This document shows positions 57,692 to 64,000 of a stretch of 64,000 nucleotides of DNA, piece after piece. Under the pieces are notes generated by a model. The model worked only from the letters and a program-made list of their open reading frames with translations, was not told where the DNA came from and did no database searches. The position numbers and the translations under genes were made by a program. Position 1 is the stretch's first letter. Every line of letters begins with the position of its first letter. The DNA is from Gammaproteobacteria bacterium (GTDB taxonomy: Bacteria; Pseudomonadota; Gammaproteobacteria; Burkholderiales; Thiobacillaceae), in NCBI GenBank assembly GCA_018820765.1, contig JAHJNN010000001.1:1-64000 (forward strand). The letters run 5' to 3'.

Positions 57692-58618
57692 TCACGGCCT
57701 GCGCAGCAACCACAACATCATCGGCACCCCCAGCAACGCAGTCAGTACCCCTACCGGCAGCTCGCTCGGTTCGATCACGGTGCGCGCCAGCGCGTCGGCC
57801 AGCACCAGGAGGCTGCCGCCGGCGAGCGCGGCGGCGGGGAGCAGGGCACGGTGGCCCGAAAAGCCGAGCTTGCGCAGCGCGTGCGGCACCATCAGGCCGA
57901 CGAAGCCGATGCTGCCGGCCTGGGCGACGACGAGCGAGGTGCAGGCGCCGGCCAGTGCGAACAGCGTCCAGCGCGTGGGCGCGACCGCCACGCCAAGCGA
58001 GGCGGCTTTCAGCGGCGACAGCTGCAGCACGTCGAGCCGCCGCGACAAGCCCAGCGCCGCGGCCACCGCCAGCAGCAGCGCCGCCCACAGCAGCGCGGGC
58101 TGGCCGGTCCAGGCCAGGTCGCCCATCAGGAAGAACAGCATGCCCGGCAGGCGCTCGGCCGGCGTCACCGAAAGCACCAGCGCGATCAGGGCGCCGAAGC
58201 CGGCCGCCAGCATCACGCCGGCGAGCAGCAGCGGCGTGTGGTCGCGCGCCAGCAGCCGCCCGCCGAGCGTGGCGGCAAGCGCCAGCGCCAGGAGGCTGCC
58301 GGCAAACGCCAGTGCCGACACCCACGGCCACGCCAGCCCCGCCGCCATGCCGATCAGCGCCAGCAGGCCGGCGCCGCCGGAGACGCCGAGCAGATAGGGT
58401 TCGGCCAGCGGGTTGCGGAACAGCGTCTGCATCAGCGCGCCCGCCAGCGCCAGCAGGCCACCGCAGGCGAACGCCGCCGCCACGCGGGGGCCGCGCAGTT
58501 CGACGAGGATCTGCTGCGCCAGCTCGCGGTCGGCCGGCAGCGCGCCGGCCAGCAGGCCGAGCGCGAGCGCCAGCGGCGCGGCCAGTGCGAGCAGCAGCAG
58601 TTTGGAAACAGGGCTCAG
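57692..58618 (-). CDS. FecCD-type ABC transporter permease, apparent CTG start
   Basis: An inner-membrane permease with about nine or ten helices. Family motifs are [40 protein letters not shown] (located near 42-81), GxxxxFxGLMVPH-type [16 protein letters not shown] and [14 protein letters not shown]. The first ATG/GTG/TTG is GTG 58483, which would delete the first helix. The 45 codons before it are open and encode a normal N-terminal helix ([19 protein letters not shown]). The only near-cognate start is CTG 58618, overlapping the cyclophilin TGA. The length from there is 308 residues. Its ATPase lies 1.9 kb downstream beyond the toxin-antitoxin island. Confidence 0.85.
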   Translation of the reverse strand: MSPVSKLLLLALAAPLALALGLLAGALPADRELAQQILVELRGPRVAAAFACGGLLALAGALMQTLFRNPLAEPYLLGVSGGAGLLALIGMAAGLAWPWVSALAFAGSLLALALAATLGGRLLARDHTPLLLAGVMLAAGFGALIALVLSVTPAERLPGMLFFLMGDLAWTGQPALLWAALLLAVAAALGLSRRLDVLQLSPLKAASLGVAVAPTRWTLFALAGACTSLVVAQAGSIGFVGLMVPHALRKLGFSGHRALLPAAALAGGSLLVLADALARTVIEPSELPVGVLTALLGVPMMLWLLRRP

Positions 58619-59259
58619 GGCTTGGCTGCCTCGGGCAGCAGCGTCACGCGCTTCATCACGATGGGCTCGATGGGGACATCGCCGTGCGGGCCGCGATTGC
58701 CGCGCGGCACCGCGACGATGGCGTCGACCACTTCCATGCCGTCGACCACCTGGCCGAACACGGCATAGCCCCAGCCTTCGAAGCTTTTGCCGCGATGGTT
58801 GAGGAAGGCGTTGTCCTTCACGTTGATGAAGAACTGCGAGGACGCCGAGTGCGGTTCGCCGGTGCGCGCCATCGCCAGGGTGCCGCGCAGGTTTTTCAGG
58901 CCGTTGTCGGCCTCGTTCTGGATCGGCGCGTTCTTGGGTTTTTCGGCCATGTCGGCCGTCATGCCGCCGGTCTGGATCATGAAGCCGGGGATCACGCGAT
59001 GAAATACCAGGCCGTCGTAAAACCCGGTCTTCACGTAATTGAGGAAGTTGCCGGCCGATTGCGGCGCCTGGGCGGGGAACACTTCCACCGTGATGTTGCC
59101 CTTGCTGGTTTCGATCAGCACGCGCGGGTTGGCCGGCTGGCCGGCGGCGGGCGCGGTCGACACGGTCTGCGTGCCGGGCTCGCTGGCGCCGCAGCCGGAG
59201 ATGCCGAGCATCAGCGCGCCGAGAAACAGCGTGACGGGAAACAGGGACGAGCGGGTCAT
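58615..59259 (-). CDS. Cyclophilin-type peptidyl-prolyl isomerase, predicted lipoprotein
   Basis: A 214-residue prolyl isomerase. A lipoprotein signal ends at LGISGC. The cyclophilin domain has [65 protein letters not shown] and [18 protein letters not shown]. Arg/Phe/Gln active-site residues are present. It likely helps fold periplasmic proteins. The ATG at 59259 has GGAG 8-9 bp upstream. Its TGA overlaps the CTG proposed for the permease. Confidence 0.92.
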   Translation of the reverse strand: MTRSSLFPVTLFLGALMLGISGCGASEPGTQTVSTAPAAGQPANPRVLIETSKGNITVEVFPAQAPQSAGNFLNYVKTGFYDGLVFHRVIPGFMIQTGGMTADMAEKPKNAPIQNEADNGLKNLRGTLAMARTGEPHSASSQFFINVKDNAFLNHRGKSFEGWGYAVFGQVVDGMEVVDAIVAVPRGNRGPHGDVPIEPIVMKRVTLLPEAAKP

Positions 59260-59294
59260 GGGAATGGCTCCGGACAAAAGGTGGGGGGATTTTA

Positions 59295-59372
59295 CTGTGG
59301 GAGCACCCGCAAGGGGGTAGGCCGTGGTTGTTGCGAGGGCACGAAAATCGCGGCGTGGACGCCGCTCCTACG
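59295..59372. repeat. Pair of REP-like elements
   Basis: Two short palindromic units in opposite orientation: CTGTGGGAGCACCCGCAAGGGGG (59295-59317) and, inverted, CACGTAGGAGCGGCGTCCACGCCGCGA (59347-59373) with stem GCGGCG/CGCCGC. They match the GTGGGAGC/GTAGGAGC class of REPs of Pseudomonas and Xanthomonas, which are spread by RAYT transposases. No RAYT gene is in the window. Confidence 0.65.
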
Positions 59373-59385
59373 TGGACAATCCGGG

Positions 59386-60015
59386 TTAAACAGCCGGCTG
59401 CAGGTAGCTGTCGATTGCCGCGCGCACTGTGTCCAGCGGCAGGCAGCCGTTGCTGACGGAATGCAGTTGCGTGTCCTGTTGCAGGATCAGTGCGGGGAAG
59501 CCGCGCACGCCTGCCTGGCGCGCCTGCCTGAAATGCGCCTGGGTGCGGGCGCGCGCGGCGTCGCTGTCGAAGGCCTGCAGAAACGCATCCTTGTCGGCGC
59601 CGAGCTCCGCTGCCAGGTCGGCCAGCACGCCGGCCTGCGTGACGTCGCGTCCCTCGGCATAGAACGCGTTCTGGATCGTCTTGAACAGGGGGAAGATCAG
59701 CGCGGGATCGGTCCCGCCCACGGTCACCACCGCACGGCTGGCGGGCTCGGTGTCGTACACGAAGCCGTCGGGCAGCGCGTTGTCGAAACGGAAGGGCTGG
59801 CCGGTGCGTTCATGTACCTGACGCCAGTGATGCAGGATGTCCTCGCGCCCCGACGCCGTCATCGGCGTGGTCTCGCCCGGCCGCAGGCCGCCCAGCACCA
59901 GCGCGATTTTCAGGCGGTCGCGGTATTGGTCGCGCAGGGTTTCGATCGCCGGCGAAAATCCCCAGCACCACGAACACATCGGGTCGGCGAAATACCAGAG
60001 GATGGGCGGGCTCAT
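59386..60015 (-). CDS. DsbA-family thioredoxin-fold protein (FrnE-like)
   Basis: A 209-residue cytoplasmic protein (no signal peptide) with a C14-S-W-C17 motif at the very start (FADPMCSWCWGF), a helical insertion, and RGFPALILQ with the cis-Pro. It belongs to the DsbA/FrnE-like oxidoreductases. The substrate is unknown. It sits next to ccoS, so a link to respiratory copper or thiol chemistry is possible, but this is inference. Confidence 0.85.
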   Translation of the reverse strand: MSPPILWYFADPMCSWCWGFSPAIETLRDQYRDRLKIALVLGGLRPGETTPMTASGREDILHHWRQVHERTGQPFRFDNALPDGFVYDTEPASRAVVTVGGTDPALIFPLFKTIQNAFYAEGRDVTQAGVLADLAAELGADKDAFLQAFDSDAARARTQAHFRQARQAGVRGFPALILQQDTQLHSVSNGCLPLDTVRAAIDSYLQPAV

Positions 60016-60066
60016 GAGCAGACTCCCCGTGCAAGCGGACAGATCACAGCATACGCGATCAACGCG

Positions 60067-60240
60067 TCAGGGCTTGGGCGCGTCGTCCGGTTTGGGCGGG
60101 CTGTCGTCGTCCATGATGACGCTGTGCCCCGGCCCTTCGAGGTCGTCGAACTGGCCGCTCTTGGCGGCCCACAGCATGATCCAGGCGATGACGCCGACGA
60201 GGACGAGGCTCAGGGGAATGAGCAGGATGAGGATGTCCAT
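60067..60240 (-). CDS. ccoS: cbb3-type oxidase assembly protein CcoS
   Basis: A 57-residue single-pass protein, short enough to be missed by gene callers. It has a helix MDILILLIPLSLVLVGVIAW followed by AAKSGQFDDLEGPG, the CcoS signature, and an acidic tail (VIMDDDSPPKPDD). It is needed for cofactor insertion into cbb3 oxidase. It starts 3 bp from repeat d and directly follows ccoI, the usual pair. It has no visible Shine-Dalgarno. Confidence 0.93.
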   Translation of the reverse strand: MDILILLIPLSLVLVGVIAWIMLWAAKSGQFDDLEGPGHSVIMDDDSPPKPDDAPKP

Positions 60241-60243
60241 TGC

Positions 60244-60350
60244 AGGGGTCAGGGGTCAGGATTCAGGATTCAGGATTCAGGATCCAGGGAGCAGAGGTGC
60301 GGCTTCTGGCCGCGCGTTCCCTGAATCCTGAATCCTGACCCCTGAATCCT
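60244..60350. repeat. Intercistronic heptad palindrome, copy d
   Basis: Left arm GGGGTCA-GGGGTCA-GGATTCA-GGATTCA-GGATTCA, core GTGCGGCTTCTGGCCGCGC, right arm CCTGAATCCTGAATCCTGACCCCTGAATCC. It is the short form, like copy b. It lies between ccoI and ccoS, 3 bp from the ccoS ATG, and reaches into the ccoI reading frame, encoding its last ~23 residues and its stop. Confidence 0.85.
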
Positions 60351-62781
60351 TGGATATGAAGTCGGACAGGCGCAGTGCGTTCAGCACCACCAGCAGTGAG
60401 CTGGCCGACATGCCGATGCCGGCGAGCCAGGGCGTGACGAAGCCGAGTGCTGCGGCGGGGATGGCGATGAGGTTGTAGCCGAGCGCCCAGCCGAGATTCT
60501 GGCGAATGATCTGCTGCGTCTTGCGGGCGAGTTCGACGCCCTCGCCCAGCGTGGCGAGGCGGCTGCCGAGCATCACCATGTCGGCGGCGGCTTGCGCGAC
60601 GTCGGCGCCTTCGCCCATCGCGATCGACACCTGCGCGCCGGCCAGCACCGGGGCGTCGTTGATGCCGTCGCCCACCATGGCGACGATGCGGCCCTGCTGC
60701 TGCAGCGCCTTGACGTAGGCAAGCTTGTCTTCCGGCAGCGCGCCGGCATGCCAGTCATCGACGCCGAGCTGCTGCGCGGTGGCCTTCACCGCCGCCTCGG
60801 CATCGCCCGACAGCAGGTGCAGGCGCAGCCCCAGGCGCTGCAGGTCGGCAAGCGCGGCGGGGGCATCCGCGCGCGGCGTGTCGGCCAGCGCGAACCAGGC
60901 GATCAGTTCGTCTGCTTCCGCCAGCGCCACCCAGCTTGCGCTGCCGTCGGATTCGGGCGGCGTAGCGCCAGCGGCGGCGAAACGTGGCGAACCCAGGCGA
61001 TAGGCTTGGCCGGCGATCGTGCCTTCGACGCCGCGTCCCGGCGTGTTGCGCACCTCGCTGGCGACAATGCTGGCTGAGCCGGCATCGCGCAAAGCGCGCG
61101 CGATGGGATGTTCGGAGCCGGCTTCCAGCGCGGCCGCGATCGCGCTGACTTCGGACTCGCTGCGTCCGCCCAGCGGCACCACGCGGCGCACGCTCAAACG
61201 GCCGTGGGTGAGCGTGCCTGTCTTGTCGAACACCAGGTCGGTCGCGCGCGCCAGGGTTTCCAGCGCGTGGCCGCGCGTGGTCAAGAGGCCCAGCCGCGTC
61301 AGCCGCCCGGTGGCGGTGGTGAGCGCGGCGGGCGTGGCAAGGCCGAGCGCGCAGGGGCAGGTGACGACCAGGATCGACACCACGATCCACAGCACCTTGG
61401 ACGGATCGACGACGTACCAGACGAGCCCGACCGCCACCGTGATCACCAGCAGCAGGCCGACGAACCAGGCGGCGGCGCGGTCGGCCAGCTGGCCGATGCG
61501 CGGCTTCTCGCTTTGCGCGCGGTCCAGCAGGCGCACGATGGACGCCAGCCGCGTATCGGCGCCGAGCTTCTCCACGCGCACCACCAGCGGGCTGGCCTGG
61601 TTGAGGCTGCCGCCGACCACTTTGGCCTTCACGCTTTTCGACACCGGCAGCGATTCGCCGGTCAGCATCGCCTCGCTCACCGCGCTGTCGCCCTCGACCA
61701 CCTCGCCGTCGGCGGGCAGGGTCTCGCCGGGGCGCACCAGCACGTGGTCGCCCACCGTCAGCCGCGCCACCGGCACCTGCTCCTCGTCGCGCGCCGGCCA
61801 GTGGGGCAGCCGCGTGGTGGCGGCGGGAATCAGCTTCACCAGTTCCTCCACCGCAGCACCGGCGCGGCGGCGTGCGTTCATTTCGAGAAAACGCCCGGTG
61901 AGCAGCAGGAAGACGAACATGGTGACCGAGTCGTAATACACCTCGCCGTGCCCGGAGAAGGTGCTGTAGACGCTGGCGACGAAGGCGGTGCCGACGCCCA
62001 GCGCGACCGGCACGTCCATGCCCAGGGTGCGCCGCTTGAAATCGCGCCAGGTGCCGATGAAGAAGGGCCACGCCGAATACAGCACCACCGGGATGGTGAG
62101 CACCAGACTCGCCCAGCTCATCAGCAGCCGGATGTCGTCGGTCATGTCGGTGGCGGTGTAGGTCGGCAGCGCGTACATCATCACCTGCATCATGCCGAGT
62201 CCGGCGATGGCGAGCCGCTTGATCGCGGTGTTGCGCTCGCGCCGGTGGATGTCGTCGGAGCGGCCGGGGTCGAAGGGGTGGGCGATGTAGCCGATGTCGG
62301 ACACCGCTTTCAGGATCGCCGACAGCTGGATGCGGCTGTTGTCCCAGCGCACCCGCGCGCGCCGCGTGGCGTAGTTGATCTCCACCGACAGCACGCCGGG
62401 CAGGCCGGCGATGTGGCGCTCGTTGAGCCAGATGCACGCGGCGCAGACGATGTTTTCCAGGATCAGCGCGGCCTCGCGGATGTGCTCCGCTTCCACGCGC
62501 ACGAAGCTTTCCTGGATTTCGGGCAGGTCGTATAGGCCCAGCTGCGCCAGCTCGGCCTCGGCCTCGCGCGGCGTGGCGGGCAGCGCGGTGCGGTGGGTGT
62601 AGTAGGCGCCCTGGCCGCTGTCGATGATGGTCTGCGCCACCGCCTGGCAGCCGCGGCAGCAGGCTTGCTTCGTTTCGCTTTCGAACTGGATGGGGTAGGA
62701 GGCGCCGTCCGGCACCGGCAGGCCGCAGTGGAAGCAGCCAGAAAAAGACGGGGCGTCCGTGAGCGTAGGAGAGACGCTCAT
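60277..62781 (-). CDS. ccoI: CcoI-type copper P1B-ATPase for cbb3 oxidase assembly
   Basis: An 834-residue heavy-metal-transporting P-type ATPase. Features are Cys-rich N-terminal motifs CFHCGLP and CCRGCQ, an HMA domain with CAAC (113-116), eight membrane helices, TGES, CPC ion site (VVTCPCALG), DKTGT phosphorylation site and GDGIND. It probably supplies copper for CcoN maturation. The ATG at 62781 gives MSVSPTL. A longer upstream frame is not supported. The last residues (after DFISK) are encoded by repeat d, an unusual extension. Confidence 0.93.
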   Translation of the reverse strand: MSVSPTLTDAPSFSGCFHCGLPVPDGASYPIQFESETKQACCRGCQAVAQTIIDSGQGAYYTHRTALPATPREAEAELAQLGLYDLPEIQESFVRVEAEHIREAALILENIVCAACIWLNERHIAGLPGVLSVEINYATRRARVRWDNSRIQLSAILKAVSDIGYIAHPFDPGRSDDIHRRERNTAIKRLAIAGLGMMQVMMYALPTYTATDMTDDIRLLMSWASLVLTIPVVLYSAWPFFIGTWRDFKRRTLGMDVPVALGVGTAFVASVYSTFSGHGEVYYDSVTMFVFLLLTGRFLEMNARRRAGAAVEELVKLIPAATTRLPHWPARDEEQVPVARLTVGDHVLVRPGETLPADGEVVEGDSAVSEAMLTGESLPVSKSVKAKVVGGSLNQASPLVVRVEKLGADTRLASIVRLLDRAQSEKPRIGQLADRAAAWFVGLLLVITVAVGLVWYVVDPSKVLWIVVSILVVTCPCALGLATPAALTTATGRLTRLGLLTTRGHALETLARATDLVFDKTGTLTHGRLSVRRVVPLGGRSESEVSAIAAALEAGSEHPIARALRDAGSASIVASEVRNTPGRGVEGTIAGQAYRLGSPRFAAAGATPPESDGSASWVALAEADELIAWFALADTPRADAPAALADLQRLGLRLHLLSGDAEAAVKATAQQLGVDDWHAGALPEDKLAYVKALQQQGRIVAMVGDGINDAPVLAGAQVSIAMGEGADVAQAAADMVMLGSRLATLGEGVELARKTQQIIRQNLGWALGYNLIAIPAAALGFVTPWLAGIGMSASSLLVVLNALRLSDFISKDSGVRIQDSGNARPEAAPLLPGS

Positions 62782-63193
62782 GACACGCCCCGCAAAATGA
62801 CGCCATGATGCGGCAAGCCCGGGAGAGAGGTCGGACCCGCCGCCGGCGTCAGGCACTGCTTTTGTACAAACTCCGCACACGCTGTCCCGGGCCATCGGGT
62901 GGATGGCCGGATCGCCCGGCCTGACGCCTCTGCTCGTGGCTTCGGCTTCGATGCGGGGGGTGTGGACGTCGTGTTCGGTATGGCCATTCTTCCTTACTGC
63001 AAAGTCCCCGGTTTGAGGCTGCCCGAAGGGCTTTCGGCGCCAAACCGCTAAACCGGCATTATACGAAGCGAGTGGGTTTGAGCCCCGCGCTTCCGTCCGG
63101 TGGTGTCGAAAGATAGCAGTATTGAAGATATGCATATCATAATATGCCGCCTGGTACGGATGCAAGCCGATTCCAATCCGCTACCATGGCAGC
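62782..63193. other. Intergenic region between ccoI and aat (divergent)
   Basis: A 412-bp stretch upstream of two divergent genes. It has two perfect short palindromes, TTTGTACAAA (62871-62880), 90 bp before ccoI, and GATATGCATATC (63127-63138), 56 bp before aat, next to an AT-rich CATAAT that may be an aat -10. No FNR-type TTGAT-N4-ATCAA box was found, and no gene looks real here. Confidence 0.5.
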
Positions 63194-63886
63194 ATGAGCG
63201 AACGTCTCCCAGATCCCTCCTGCTTTCCCCCGGTCGAGACCGCGCTTGCCGACCCCAACGGCCTACTGGCGATGGGCGGCGACCTGTCCATGGAACGCCT
63301 GCTGGACGCCTATCGGCACGGCATTTTCCCCTGGTTCAATCCCGGTGAGCCCATCCTGTGGTGGAGCCCCGACCCGCGCATGGTGCTGGTGCCGGGCGAG
63401 GTGCGCATCACCCGTTCGCTGGCAAAACGCATCCGCAATGGCGGCTTCGAGGTGAGGGTCGACACCGCGTTTGCCGACGTGATGCGCGCGTGCGGCGAGC
63501 CACGCGACGGTGCGTTCGGCACCTGGATCTCGCCGGTGATGATCGCCGCCTATAGCCGTCTGTTCGATGCCGGCTATGCGCATTCGATCGAAACCTGGCG
63601 CGACGGCCGCCTGGTCGGCGGCCTCTACGGCGTGGCGATCGGCCGCATGTTCTACGGCGAATCCATGTTCAGCCGCGAACCCGACGCCTCCAAGGTTGCG
63701 CTGGTGCGGCTGGCGCAGCAGCTGCAGCGCTGGGAATTCGGCCTCATCGACTGCCAGATGGAAACGCCGCACCTCGCCAGCATGGGCGCGCGCACGCTGC
63801 CGCGCGCGGCATTCACGGCAAGGCTGGCAGAATTGGTAAACTTGCCCCATCACCCCGGGCCGTGGACGTTTGACCTTTTAATGTAA
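63194..63886 (+). CDS. aat: Leucyl/phenylalanyl-tRNA-protein transferase
   Basis: Adds Leu or Phe to N-terminal Arg or Lys of proteins, making them ClpS/ClpAP substrates (N-degron pathway). It is 230 residues. Motifs are [80 protein letters not shown] and [16 protein letters not shown]. It has one overlapping base with bpt (TAATG). Confidence 0.96.
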   Translation: MSERLPDPSCFPPVETALADPNGLLAMGGDLSMERLLDAYRHGIFPWFNPGEPILWWSPDPRMVLVPGEVRITRSLAKRIRNGGFEVRVDTAFADVMRACGEPRDGAFGTWISPVMIAAYSRLFDAGYAHSIETWRDGRLVGGLYGVAIGRMFYGESMFSREPDASKVALVRLAQQLQRWEFGLIDCQMETPHLASMGARTLPRAAFTARLAELVNLPHHPGPWTFDLLM

Positions 63887-64000
63887 TGCACCCGACTGAA
63901 CCGCCCTTCCAGCGCATCCAGTTCTACCTGACCGCGCACTACGACTGCAGCTACCTGCCGGGACGGCAGGCGCGCTCGCAGGTCGCCACGCCCACCCATC
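63886..64000 (+). CDS. bpt: Arginyltransferase (Bpt/Ate type), 5' part
   Basis: The first 38 codons, cut by the window end. The sequence has [23 protein letters not shown], with the CSYLPxxxARSQVA beginning of the bacterial aspartate/glutamate leucyl- or arginyl-transferase family. It likely adds an N-terminal residue to acidic N-termini. Paired with aat by one overlapping base, so both N-degron transferases are made together. Confidence 0.9.
   Translation, partial: MHPTEPPFQRIQFYLTAHYDCSYLPGRQARSQVATPTH

Noticed and set aside
57660..58331. A separate 223-codon minus-strand gene over the permease.
   Set aside because: It is the permease read in another frame and has no membrane-protein or domain pattern of its own.
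62782..63165. N-terminal extension of CcoI by 128 residues.
   Set aside because: The sequence is low complexity, lacks family similarity, and the ATG at 62781 gives the normal start followed by the Cys-rich motif.

Overview
This 64-kb window is ordinary high-GC chromosomal DNA of a betaproteobacterium. The organism call is inferred from the block order lepA-lepB-DUF4845-rnc-era-recO-pdxJ, from cbb3-oxidase assembly genes, from aat followed by an arginyltransferase of the Bpt/Ate type, and from a Tad pilus locus. A sulfur- or iron-oxidising relative of Thiobacillus would fit but is not proven. No prophage, transposase gene, rRNA or CRISPR array was seen.

Layout. 0.1-6.6 kb (+): a glutaredoxin-like gene, then the tightly overlapped lepA, lepB, DUF4845, rnc, era, recO, pdxJ operon. 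6.5-14.8 kb (-): queA-tgt, a DUF898 membrane protein plus M48 protease pair, yajC-secD-secF and a DedA protein. A tRNA-Leu(CAA) lies at 14.85 kb (+). 15.1-28.4 kb (-): a complete Tad (Flp) pilus locus running flp, tadV, an extra AAA ATPase, rcpC, rcpA, a small lipoprotein, tadG, two tadE-like genes, tadZ, tadA, tadB, tadC and a TPR/LytR_C lipoprotein. 28.4-35.2 kb (-): a five-gene exopolysaccharide locus (sugar-nucleotide epimerase, GT2 synthase, TPR outer-membrane porin, CE4 deacetylase, GH10 hydrolase). 35.6-49.1 kb (+): pgi, glk and a glycogen cluster (glgC, GH57, malQ, glgB, glgA, glgP). 49.1-59.3 kb (-): panD; then a run that, in transcription order, is a cyclophilin, a FecCD-type permease, a toxin-antitoxin island, the ABC ATPase, pcnB, folK, a deoxynucleoside kinase, panB, panC and a TVP38 protein. 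59.4-62.8 kb (-): a DsbA-family protein, ccoS and ccoI. 63.2 kb to the end (+): aat and the start of bpt.

How the genes work together. The storage-glycogen cluster and the divergent exopolysaccharide locus share one 428-bp intergenic region, so hexose phosphate could be sent either to intracellular glycogen or to an exported polymer. The exopolysaccharide locus is the best candidate for an undescribed system. It has the layout of a synthase-dependent polymer machine (Pga/Bcs-like), but its hydrolase is a GH10 protein that has lost the conserved Asn before the acid/base Glu, and its synthase lacks a clear QxxRW motif.

The second notable signal is a dispersed repeat family. Four large palindromes built of GGGGTCA/GGATTCA heptads surround a GTGCGGC-GCCGC core, and each fills the gap between two co-directional genes. 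Three of them lie directly against a start codon, in place of a Shine-Dalgarno sequence. Other oddities are a permease whose only plausible start is CTG, a decayed duplicate of that permease's 3' end on the far side of a vapBC module, a 123-bp terminal-inverted-repeat element abutting glk, and a Pseudomonas-type REP pair.
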